45,177 bases of DNA from Deltaproteobacteria bacterium (GTDB taxonomy: Bacteria; Myxococcota_A; Polyangia; Polyangiales; Ga0077539): NCBI GenBank assembly GCA_947477565.1, contig CANJUR010000033.1, positions 1 through 45,177 of the forward strand, given 5' to 3'. This document shows positions 17,849 through 25,706 of this stretch, piece by piece. The notes under the pieces are model-generated. The model was not told the origin of the DNA. It made no database searches and saw only the letters and a program-made list of their open reading frames with translations. A program made the translations under genes and the position numbers. Each line of letters starts with the position of its first letter. The first letter of the stretch is position 1.

Positions 17849-19075
17849 ATGGGAATGTGGTGGATGGCCTTTCGCCTGGCGCTGCGCTCGCTCACGCGCA
17901 ACAAGCTGCGCGCGGGACTTACAGTGCTCGGTATTCTCATCGGGGTCGCCGCGGTGGTGGCGATGACCGCGCTCGGCGACGGTGCCAGCGCGAGCATCCA
18001 GAACCAGATGGGGGCGCTCGGGGTGAACCTGCTGTGGGTGTTTCCCGGGTCGAACACCTCGAGCGGAGTACGCGGGGAAGTGGGCAGCCGACCGACGCTC
18101 TCCGAGGACGACGCGGACGCCATCGCACGCGAACTTTTCACCGTGCAGGCCGTCGCGCCGGTGATCACAGCGAGCGCGCAGGTGGTCCTGGGCGCGCGCA
18201 ACTACGCCACGCGAGTGACCGGCTCGACGCCGGACTACCTGCGCGTGCGGGCATGGGCGCTCTCTCGCGGGAGCCCCTTCACGGAGGCCGACCTGCGCCT
18301 CGCCGCGCGCACCTGCATGATCGGCGAGACCGTGCGCAAGGCGCTGTTCGATCAGGGGGACCCGATCGGGCAGACCGTCCGCATCGGACGGATGCCTTGC
18401 ACCGTGGTCGCGCTCCTCGCGCCGAAGGGACAAGGGAGCTTCGGGCAGGACTACGACGACACGATCGTGATGCCCATCACCGCAGTGCGCGCGAGGCTGC
18501 GGCACACGCCCGGTCGCGAGGTCGATCAGATCATGGTGTCGGTGCGCGAGCAGGACCTCATGGCCCGCGCGCAGGAGCAACTCACCGCCCTGCTCCGGCA
18601 GCGCCACCGCGTCGCCGATGGCGACGAGAACGACTTCATGGTCCGCAACCTCCAGGACCTCATGGCGACGCTCGAGCGCACCCGCTCGACGCTCTCGACG
18701 CTGCTCCTCGCCATTGCCTGCATCGCCCTCCTTGTCGGCGGCATCGGCGTCATGAACATCATGCTGGTGAGCGTGTCCGAGCGCACCCGGGAGATCGGCA
18801 TCCGTCTCGCGATCGGCGCGCGATCGGCGGACATCCTCGCGCAATTCTTGGTGGAGGCGGTGACTCTCTCGACCATCGGTGGCGTGGCGGGCCTCGCGCT
18901 CGGCGTCGGCGCGGGCACGTTGCTCGGTCGCGCGATGGAGTGGTCTGTGAGGTTCTCGCCGACCGCAGCGGTGATTGCCTTCGCGACTTCCGGAGGCATC
19001 GGGGTGGTCTTCGGGTTCTTCCCCGCGCGCCGTGCCGCGCAGCTAGATCCGATCACGGCGCTGCGGCACGAATAG
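17849..19075 (+). CDS. MacB/FtsX-type ABC permease
   Basis: The 408-aa membrane protein begins with a short amphipathic segment and a first helix ([20 protein letters not shown], residues ~27-46). A ~220-residue periplasmic domain follows, then three more helices in the C-terminal third around residues 285-310, 335-360 and 370-395. The motif [24 protein letters not shown] is represented by its core [15 protein letters not shown], the hallmark of MacB/FtsX permeases. These act as mechanotransmitters rather than classical pores, driving substrate from the periplasm through the adaptor and an outer-membrane channel. No TolC-like gene lies in the window, so the channel must be encoded elsewhere. 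Confidence 0.95.
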   Translation: MGMWWMAFRLALRSLTRNKLRAGLTVLGILIGVAAVVAMTALGDGASASIQNQMGALGVNLLWVFPGSNTSSGVRGEVGSRPTLSEDDADAIARELFTVQAVAPVITASAQVVLGARNYATRVTGSTPDYLRVRAWALSRGSPFTEADLRLAARTCMIGETVRKALFDQGDPIGQTVRIGRMPCTVVALLAPKGQGSFGQDYDDTIVMPITAVRARLRHTPGREVDQIMVSVREQDLMARAQEQLTALLRQRHRVADGDENDFMVRNLQDLMATLERTRSTLSTLLLAIACIALLVGGIGVMNIMLVSVSERTREIGIRLAIGARSADILAQFLVEAVTLSTIGGVAGLALGVGAGTLLGRAMEWSVRFSPTAAVIAFATSGGIGVVFGFFPARRAAQLDPITALRHE

Positions 19076-19151
19076 CCGCGCACCATCGACACCAGCGGCA
19101 TCGACGGCTGTTGTCTCGCGAGCAAAGTGGACGCAAGCATGCCGATGACAC

Positions 19152-21575
19152 ATGCGCCGCCCACCCATCCATCAGCAGTCTCAGGGTTCGACCGTTCTCC
19201 TCCTCGGCCTGACGGGCTGCGTTTCCGCCGTGGGCATCGTGCTCGCGCTGCGGGCCTGGGACGTCGAGCGCGGAGCACGCAACCTCTCGGCGGACCTGTC
19301 CTCGATCGAGCGCGGCGGTCGGGCCTCTCGCCTCTCGCAGCAGCCAGGCTGGGAAGCAGAAGCGCTGCGCTCGGCGATCGCGGCTGCGAAGGCACCGTCA
19401 CGAACGGCCATCGCGCGATCGCCGACGATTTTCGAGGGGCTCAGCTCCGCGGTCATCGCAGCCGATCGTGTGCGGACGATCGAGTCCACGGCGGGCGCTG
19501 CGACCGATGCGGCAGTCTCCGCGGACGGGAGCCGCGCACTCGTCGGATACGCGGACGGAACCGCGGTGATCTGGTCGATGACGGGCGAACGCATCGCGAC
19601 GCTGCGCGGTAATACCGCGGCGATCACGGCGGTCGCACTCTCCCCGGACGGACGCCTAGCGGTGACCGGGAGCGCAGATCACACCGCGCGCACGTGGGCG
19701 ATCGAGGCCGCAGGAGCGCGCGTGCGGGCGGTGCTCCGGGGGCATGAGGACGCCCTCACGGCAGTTGCGCTCTCGCCCGATGGATCGCGTGTGCTCACGG
19801 CGGGTCGCGATCACAGCGCGCGGCTGTGGGCGACCCAGGGAGCGGCCTCCTCGGTGGTTCTGAGCGTGCCGACCGGCTGGATCGAATGTGCGAATTTCTC
19901 CGCCGACGGCGCGCGGGTGGTCACTGGCGGCGGCGACAACCTTGCGCGAATCTGGAACGTTTCCGATGGCGTCCTGCTCCAGACGCTCACGGGTCACGTG
20001 GCGGGGGTGCTCGACGCGCGCTTCGTCGGCGACGGCACGCGGGTGCTCACGGGCGCGCGCGACCGCAGTGCGCGCCTGTGGGACACGGCGACCGGCGTGG
20101 TGGTACACGCTTTCGAAGGGCACCGCGGGGCGGTCGTTCGGGCAAGCGCCAACGCCTCGGGTGAGCGCATATTGACCGCGAGCGCAGACGGCACCGCCGC
20201 GATCTGGCACGCGGGCACCGGGGCGCTGTTGCAGACGCTGACGGGGCATCGCGGCGCCCTCTACGACGCGCGCTGGTCGGCGGACGGTAGTGAGATTGCG
20301 ACCGCGGGCGAGGACGGCACGGTGCGGCTCTGGCGTGGCGACGGCGGACGTGCGCTGACGACGTTTCTCGGGCACGCGGGGGCGGTGCGCGCGGTGCGGT
20401 TCCTGCCTGAGGGGGGGCGCCTGTTGAGCGTCGGTGACGACGGTGCCGCGAGGGTGTGGCACGACCGGGCCGACGGGGCCTCCGCGGTGTTTCGCGAACA
20501 CCGGGAGCCGGTGCTCGACCTGGCTTTCTCCCCGGACGGACGGCGACTTTTGAGCGGCGGATGGGACAACGAGGCGCGGCTGTCAGACCCCATGACGGGA
20601 CGACTGGCAGGCTCGCTCGAGGGCCACGAAGACCGCATCCTGATGACGCGATTTTCGCCGGATGGACGACACATCGCGACGGCTTCCGCCGATCACGATG
20701 CGCGGCTCTGGTCGGCGACCGGGGTGTTCGATCGCTCGTTGCGCGGGCACGGAAGCTGGGTTCGCGCGGTGGCATTTTCACCGGATGGCGACACACTGGC
20801 GACTGCTGGCAACGAAGGCACCACGCGGCTCTGGCGCGTCGCCGACGGAACCGCCCTCGCCACGCTAGCGAACGGCACTGGCGAGGTGATGGCGGTGAGC
20901 TTTTCGCCCAACGGACGGCTGCTCGTCACGGCCTCCGGCGACCGCATCGTGCGGGTATGGGATGTCGCAACGCATCAGCTGACGCAGACGTTTGTCGGGC
21001 ACACCGACGTCGTGACGCTGGCGACCTTTACGCCGGACGGCGAGCGGGTGTTGAGCGGCGGCGCAGACGGCACCGCCCGCCTCTGGGACGTTCGCGGCGG
21101 ACGTGCGCTGGCGGAACTGGGCAGCCGCGGCGACGGGCACCGTGGCGCAATCACGGTCGCGGTCTGCAATGACACTGGGCGCTTCATCCTGACCGCTGGG
21201 GTCGACGGCACCGCGCGCGTGTGGAACTCCAATAGCGCCCGGCGTCTCGCGGTGTTGATGGGCCACACCGGCGCGATCCACGCGGCGACGTTTGCGCCCG
21301 AGGGTGACGTTGTGGTCACCGGCGGCGAGGACGGCACTGTCCGGCTCTTTCACGGCCCCTCGGGCGAGTTGCTCGCGACGGCGCCCGGCCATGAGGGACC
21401 CGTGCGTGCGATCGCGATCGCTCCGGACGGGCAATCGCTCGCGAGCGCTGGCGACGACGCCGTGGTGCGCATCCTGCCGCTCAGCTACGAGGCATGGCTC
21501 CGGCGCGCCTGCGCGTTGTCGTTGGGACGTGACGACGCCGAGACGCGGCGGCTTTGCACCCTCCCAGAACCCTGA
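19152..21575 (+). CDS. membrane-anchored WD40 repeat protein (about 16 repeats)
   Basis: The 807-aa protein starts with a short basic segment and one hydrophobic helix (about residues 13-35, LLLGLTGCVSAVGIVLALRA), so the rest should lie in the periplasm. From residue ~110 to ~780 I count 16 consecutive WD40 repeats of 38-42 residues, each with a GH near the start, an SPDG-type turn and a final [LI]W or equivalent. That is enough for two propellers of seven or eight blades. There is no kinase, TIR or NTPase domain. The C-terminal tail (YEAWLRRACALSLGRDD) resembles the tail that follows WD40 arrays in other myxobacterial proteins. It follows the permease by 76 bp on the same strand. Confidence 0.85.
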   Translation: MRRPPIHQQSQGSTVLLLGLTGCVSAVGIVLALRAWDVERGARNLSADLSSIERGGRASRLSQQPGWEAEALRSAIAAAKAPSRTAIARSPTIFEGLSSAVIAADRVRTIESTAGAATDAAVSADGSRALVGYADGTAVIWSMTGERIATLRGNTAAITAVALSPDGRLAVTGSADHTARTWAIEAAGARVRAVLRGHEDALTAVALSPDGSRVLTAGRDHSARLWATQGAASSVVLSVPTGWIECANFSADGARVVTGGGDNLARIWNVSDGVLLQTLTGHVAGVLDARFVGDGTRVLTGARDRSARLWDTATGVVVHAFEGHRGAVVRASANASGERILTASADGTAAIWHAGTGALLQTLTGHRGALYDARWSADGSEIATAGEDGTVRLWRGDGGRALTTFLGHAGAVRAVRFLPEGGRLLSVGDDGAARVWHDRADGASAVFREHREPVLDLAFSPDGRRLLSGGWDNEARLSDPMTGRLAGSLEGHEDRILMTRFSPDGRHIATASADHDARLWSATGVFDRSLRGHGSWVRAVAFSPDGDTLATAGNEGTTRLWRVADGTALATLANGTGEVMAVSFSPNGRLLVTASGDRIVRVWDVATHQLTQTFVGHTDVVTLATFTPDGERVLSGGADGTARLWDVRGGRALAELGSRGDGHRGAITVAVCNDTGRFILTAGVDGTARVWNSNSARRLAVLMGHTGAIHAATFAPEGDVVVTGGEDGTVRLFHGPSGELLATAPGHEGPVRAIAIAPDGQSLASAGDDAVVRILPLSYEAWLRRACALSLGRDDAETRRLCTLPEP

Positions 21576-21805
21576 ATACGGACTTTCGCGGGTGCGGAGT
21601 GCGACCAATCTGCCGTTCGGACAGCGGTTTGCGAGCCGTCAGACGGACGCCGCGATGAGGGCAACCATCCAACTCGGATCGGGGATGAAACAGTGGTTTT
21701 CACTGATGTTCACGACCACGGAGAGGGTCGCCATCGTGTCGGCGACTCTTCGCACTCACACCACCATCACTGGGATGCGCCCCGCGAAGGGCCGCGGCGG
21801 AGGCC

Positions 21806-22360
21806 TCAGACCTCTGGGCCGGCCGGGTTGATCGCCCGCTCGCGACGGTTGGCCGGCGCCTCTTGCGGCGAGCTTCCCGGAGGGGCCGGGGCGGTGCCCG
21901 AGGGCGGCGGCTCAGGGTCGCCCGGTCGCCGATCGGGCGTTGCACCGGAAGGGTTGGACGGCGGCGGTGCAGGGCGGTGAACGACCGGGGGCGCGGGCTC
22001 CCCGAACTCACTCCGGAGCTTTCGCCCGAGGCGCGTCAGGATCAACGACTCGACGTACGTCGGCATCTGCGGGATCTGCACGATGACCCGCGCGCCAGGG
22101 CGTCCATCGACCTCGGTGCGCACCATTTCCATCGATCCCTGCACCGAGCGGTTGCCGTCCCGATACGTGAACGTGAAGAAGCCCATTTCCTGATCGCGCT
22201 CGAGAATGGGCATGCCCATATCGATGCGAACGAGACGCACGGCAGCGTTCCATGTGGTCTCCATCGGGTAGGGCTCATCTCGGACGGTGCGAGCCCCCGC
22301 GGTGGCCGACGCAAGAGAGAACACTACCGCCGCGAAACTGCCAACCCAGGGGGACCACAT
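21806..22360 (-). CDS. secreted protein with Pro-rich tail, unknown
   Basis: The 184-aa product from the ATG at 22360 has a signal peptide (hydrophobic stretch SFAAVVFSLASATAGA) with a likely cleavage after AGA. The folded part (about residues 25-110) has alternating strands and helices, including WNAAVRLVRIDMG, FFTFTYRDG and VIVQIPQMPTYVESLIL. The pattern reminds me of small periplasmic domains like those of BamC or LpoB, but I cannot assign it. The last ~65 residues are Pro, Ser and Gly-rich and disordered. It is separated by 230 bp from the convergent WD40 gene. No known partner is evident. Confidence 0.65.
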   Translation of the reverse strand: MWSPWVGSFAAVVFSLASATAGARTVRDEPYPMETTWNAAVRLVRIDMGMPILERDQEMGFFTFTYRDGNRSVQGSMEMVRTEVDGRPGARVIVQIPQMPTYVESLILTRLGRKLRSEFGEPAPPVVHRPAPPPSNPSGATPDRRPGDPEPPPSGTAPAPPGSSPQEAPANRRERAINPAGPEV

Positions 22361-22427
22361 CAACGCCGACCGTAGCCCCGATCGCCCAGGCGAGCGCAAG
22401 TTTCTACCGCCTCCGAGGGAGCGCTTG

Positions 22428-23522
22428 TCAGGTCGCGGTCGGGGGCTCTGTCGCGGGTGCGTCGTCGAGGGCGGTGCGCGGATCGATGCGGGTCCACCAG
22501 AGTGAGCCGAGGCCCATGATGGTCGTGAAGCTGAACTGACACGCGTACATCAGGAAGACGTACACGCTGCCCTTGGAGAGCACTTCGGACTCTGGGTAGA
22601 ACATCCGCAACGCCAGATAGATCGAGTATTGAAACGGGCCGAAGAGTCCAGGCCCTGCCGGCAGCAGAATACCCATCGCGAGGACGCCCATCACCGCGAA
22701 GCCCTGCGCAGGGGACATGGGCAGCCCACAGCCGTAGCCGAGCAGCCACATCCCAAGCGCGTTGACGGTCCAGTACACGGCCGTCTGGAGCAGAAACGGA
22801 CCCATCAGTGATGGATCGGGCAGCGAGCGCAGGCCGTCCGCGAGGTCGCCCACCATGCGCGAGAGGCGGGTGGCTAGCCGCTCGCTGACGACACCCACGA
22901 TCGCTGCGGTGAGGCGCTCCGCGAGGCTGCGCGCAGCGAGAAAAAACGCCAGTACCGCGAGCGCCGCGGAGAATACCGCGACGGTAAGGTATCCGTAGTG
23001 GACGACCTGCTCCACCGGGAAGCCGCCGAATACAACACCATGTAAAGGCAGCCGCGGTACGAACCAAAGCGTAGCCGCGAGGAGGAGGGCTACGAAGAGC
23101 CCATCGAGTACCCGTTCGGCGGCAATGGTGCCGAGTGCCGCGGAGCCCGAGATGCGCCCCTCGCGGCGCAGGAGAATGGGGCGAACCACCTCGCCCATGC
23201 GTAGCGGGAGCATCATGATGGCGAAAAAACCGATCCACGCATACGCGATCATGCGGGCGGTGGAGATCTTCGCGACCGGGCGGAGCAGGTAGTTCCAGCG
23301 CCAGGCGCGGAACCAGTGGACGATGAGGAGGGAGGCGAAATACGTCGGGACCGTCCACCATCGGACGAACTTGAACGAGTCGCGATCGGGGAGTACCGGC
23401 ACGCCACCGCGCTGCATGAAAAGCAGAAACGCCACTGCGACCACGATCGAGACCAGCAATCGCACCCGCCAGCGGCGGGGGGACGGCGGCGCGACAGGCA
23501 CCGAGACGGGAGAGTCGCTCAT
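22428..23522 (-). CDS. lysylphosphatidylglycerol-synthase-type TM protein (UPF0104-like)
   Basis: This 364-aa integral membrane protein has about eight hydrophobic helices and the family motifs HWFRAWRWNYLLRP, the LPLRMGEVVRPILLRREG loop, and AERVLDGLFVALLL. These belong to the PF03706 family, the membrane half of MprF and relatives thought to move lipids or lipid-linked sugars across the inner membrane. The aminoacyl-transferase domain of MprF is absent. The N-terminus (~20 residues) is Pro-rich and polar. Only 3 bp separate it from the upstream PHP phosphatase gene, so they are co-transcribed; this fits a role in cell-surface polysaccharide or lipid export. Confidence 0.88.
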   Translation of the reverse strand: MSDSPVSVPVAPPSPRRWRVRLLVSIVVAVAFLLFMQRGGVPVLPDRDSFKFVRWWTVPTYFASLLIVHWFRAWRWNYLLRPVAKISTARMIAYAWIGFFAIMMLPLRMGEVVRPILLRREGRISGSAALGTIAAERVLDGLFVALLLAATLWFVPRLPLHGVVFGGFPVEQVVHYGYLTVAVFSAALAVLAFFLAARSLAERLTAAIVGVVSERLATRLSRMVGDLADGLRSLPDPSLMGPFLLQTAVYWTVNALGMWLLGYGCGLPMSPAQGFAVMGVLAMGILLPAGPGLFGPFQYSIYLALRMFYPESEVLSKGSVYVFLMYACQFSFTTIMGLGSLWWTRIDPRTALDDAPATEPPTAT

Positions 23523-23525
23523 TCG

Positions 23526-24269
23526 TTACGTCACGACCTGTGCTCGGCCCGCGGCGGCCAGGATCTTCGCGGGTCCATCCAACAGAAGCCGTCGGACCTC
23601 TGCCTCGCCTCGCGCAGCACGCAGCGCCGCGATGCCTTGTGCCACGATCGGCACGTCCGCAGCCTTGTGCGCGTCCGAGCACGCCGCGGTGTACTTCCCC
23701 GCCGCGAGGATGCGCTCCGCCGCGGTCTGCGCACGCCGACCATAGGCGCCAACGAGAGACATCAGATCGAGAAGCAGCCAGGCTCCAGCGCCGATGAGTT
23801 CGTCGAGTTTGTCATCGGACTGCTGCACTGGCGTATATCGCTCGGGGTGGGCGAGCACGGGGCGAACGGTCTTCGCCATACGCCAAAGCTGCAGCTCGAC
23901 CCGCATCGGGATGTTGTCGTAGGCAAACTCCACCAATGCCGCGCCGCCGCCTGGGTAGGTGAGCGCCTCGCCCTTGCGCAGCAGGTCGTGGAGCACGTCG
24001 TCGAACATGTGCTCACCCGCCAGGAGGAGCGTCGGCAGGGTGTGCCCGCGGCGACCCGCCTCTGCCATCATCGCGGACAGCACTTCGTGCGCGCCGCTGC
24101 GGCTCGCGACCCGATTGTCCCAGACACCACTGCGTACATGGGGGGTCGCGACCACGGTCTCGAAGCCGAGGCCGTAGAGGCCCGCGAGCAGCGCCGCTCC
24201 GTCTTCTGCCGTGCGGGCGCCGTCGTCGATGCCAGGAAGAGGATGGCAGTGCAGGTCGATCCAACCCAT
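23526..24269 (-). CDS. PHP-family tyrosine-protein phosphatase (CpsB/YwqE-like)
   Basis: The 247-aa protein carries the metal-binding pattern of polymerase-and-histidinol-phosphatase enzymes: DLHCHPLPGIDDGA with His7 and His9, ATPHVRSG, the GEHMF region, VLAHPERY, and CSDAHK near the end. In Gram-positive bacteria and others these dephosphorylate the tyrosine kinase that controls capsule or exopolysaccharide length. No kinase or Wzz-like gene is adjacent. ATG at 24269 is preferred over a GTG at 24293 because the conserved domain begins with IDLHCH. It is coupled to the flippase-like gene. Confidence 0.88.
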   Translation of the reverse strand: MGWIDLHCHPLPGIDDGARTAEDGAALLAGLYGLGFETVVATPHVRSGVWDNRVASRSGAHEVLSAMMAEAGRRGHTLPTLLLAGEHMFDDVLHDLLRKGEALTYPGGGAALVEFAYDNIPMRVELQLWRMAKTVRPVLAHPERYTPVQQSDDKLDELIGAGAWLLLDLMSLVGAYGRRAQTAAERILAAGKYTAACSDAHKAADVPIVAQGIAALRAARGEAEVRRLLLDGPAKILAAAGRAQVVT

Positions 24270-24324
24270 GGAAGGTGCGGCGCTGGGTAACACCGATCAC
24301 GCGACGCGTCGAGACGTCCGACCC

Positions 24325-25656
24325 TCAGCGAACGCTGATGGTGAAGTGTCGCGAAGCACCGCAGCGGCTCGGGTCGCCGACGCCGTACCAGGCCTCAAGG
24401 CTGCCCGCGCAGTACTCGACCACGGAGTTTGCGAAGGTCGCGTAAAACGGCGCGTTTGTGCCCTCGAGACAGAAGCGTCCGAAGGGGCTGCGGGTGTCCC
24501 AGTCGGCAAAGCAGTAGCTACCGAAGTAGCGGTTGCCGTAGCGCAGTCGGTGGCTCTCCGGCGTCGAACGGCCATCGAGATACACCGTTACGGTGTCATC
24601 TTGGTTTTGCAGCGAGAACGGCGACGATGTTCGCCACGCCATTGGGATTGCAAAGCGCGCAATAGAGACCCCGGCGATGGGCACAAAGAGCGCATTGCGG
24701 TGGGCGATCAGCGTCTCGGATGCAACGCCCCTGGCAATGAGCCCGGCTGCGACATCGATGCGCGACCAGCCCACGTCGAGTTGGTCGAAATTAGGGTTGG
24801 AGTCGGAGTCGAACACGAGTGTCCAGCCGCCGCCGTCGGTGATCATGTCGCAGCGGACGTCGGAGGCTACGCCGGGCCCCGGACCGTCCAGATCGACGGA
24901 GTAGATGCCCGTGGGTAAGGTCGGGCGGCGCCGATGGATCTCGCGGCAATCGCCGACCGGGCGACACGCGCCCTCGGAGCAGAAGCGATCGTTGAGGCAC
25001 GCGACACCACAAGCGCCGCAGTTTGTGTTGGACGCCGAGACGTCGGTTTCGCATCCGTTGGCAGCAAGCCCATCGCAGTTGCCCGTTCCGGCGCTGCAAC
25101 TCGCGACGACGCAGAGGCCGCTGACACACCCGGCGACCGCGCTCTGGAACGCACACGGCGTGCTGCAACGGCCGCAGTGATTGACGTCTGTCATGCGGTT
25201 TACACAGGTCGCGCCGCAGAGCGTTTGCCCCTGCGGACACGTCGGACCCGTGTCGACGGGAACATCGACAGGGACATCGACAGGGACATCGACAGGGACA
25301 TCGACGGGGATGTCGACCGGGACATCAACGGGGACGTCAGCGGGGACGTCGACCGGGACATCAACGGGGACGTCGACCGGGACATCAACGGGGACGTCAG
25401 CGGGGACGTCGACCGGGACATCAACGGGGACGTCGCGAGGCATATCGAGAGGGACGTCGACAGGGATATCAAGAGGGACATCCTGAGGGACGTCCAGGCC
25501 CGCATCGACGTGGACATCCGTCGACGCGTCGGCGTGCACAAGCCCACAGACATCGGCGCTAAAAATCAGGTTAGGGCTTCCAAGCCCGCACCCGCTGAGC
25601 ACCGCGACCACACCGATCCACCTCGCCCGACCGTGGCATCGACGTTCCCTCAGCAT
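24325..25656 (-). CDS. lipoprotein with DVP stalk, Cys-rich repeats and fibrinogen-like domain
   Basis: The 443-aa product has a signal peptide with lipobox VLSGC (Cys23), so it should be lipid-anchored. Next comes a stalk of about 27 repeated Asp-x-Pro units, mostly DVPV (residues ~45-140). A Cys-rich region of the kind widespread in myxobacterial surface proteins follows (GQTLCGATCVN, NHCGRCSTPC, NCGACGVACLN). The C-terminal ~200 residues resemble a fibrinogen C-terminal domain, with CREIH, a TGIYSVDLDG turn, VRCDM and TDGGGWTLV. Fibrinogen-like domains bind glycans or partner proteins. I infer an extracellular adhesin-like protein. The start is uncertain (ATG 25656; one further upstream at 25707). 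The stalk is a tandem-repeat DNA. Confidence 0.8.
   Translation of the reverse strand: MLRERRCHGRARWIGVVAVLSGCGLGSPNLIFSADVCGLVHADASTDVHVDAGLDVPQDVPLDIPVDVPLDMPRDVPVDVPVDVPADVPVDVPVDVPVDVPVDVPADVPVDVPVDIPVDVPVDVPVDVPVDVPVDTGPTCPQGQTLCGATCVNRMTDVNHCGRCSTPCAFQSAVAGCVSGLCVVASCSAGTGNCDGLAANGCETDVSASNTNCGACGVACLNDRFCSEGACRPVGDCREIHRRRPTLPTGIYSVDLDGPGPGVASDVRCDMITDGGGWTLVFDSDSNPNFDQLDVGWSRIDVAAGLIARGVASETLIAHRNALFVPIAGVSIARFAIPMAWRTSSPFSLQNQDDTVTVYLDGRSTPESHRLRYGNRYFGSYCFADWDTRSPFGRFCLEGTNAPFYATFANSVVEYCAGSLEAWYGVGDPSRCGASRHFTISVR
25250..25495. repeat. 12-bp-period tandem repeat with an exact 60-bp duplication
   Basis: This is the DNA encoding the DVP stalk. The basic unit is 12 bp, with four near-identical copies at 25262-25309. 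Positions 25312-25371 and 25372-25431 are identical 60-bp blocks, each itself made of a 36-bp and a 24-bp subunit sharing the same start. Repeat units are multiples of 3, so gain or loss of a copy keeps the reading frame. All forward frames are also free of stops here because the unit lacks stop codons. Confidence 0.95.
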
Positions 25657-25706
25657 CGCATGACGGTAGGTAACCTTCGATTCGATGGCAACCATCAATC
25701 CAGCCA

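Noticed and set aside
17857..19212. 451-aa open frame on the plus strand over the permease
   Set aside because: Shifted frame of the permease gene, rich in Arg, Ala and His and without membrane segments; the permease frame has clear FtsX-type motifs.
21693..21980. His-rich frame (HSHHHHWD) between the WD40 gene and the convergent gene
   Set aside because: A cluster of His codons in a 95-aa frame with a GTG start looks like a metal-binding peptide, but most of it lies antisense to the secreted protein, it has no ribosome site, and the rest is Gly/Arg shadow sequence.
22360..23682. 440-aa open frame on the minus strand
   Set aside because: Shifted frame over the flippase-like gene; its Arg/Pro-rich composition and lack of hydrophobic helices show it is a shadow.
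25250..25495. Possible CRISPR-like array
   Set aside because: The repeats are directly adjacent with no unique spacers and lie in a coding stalk; it is a protein tandem repeat.
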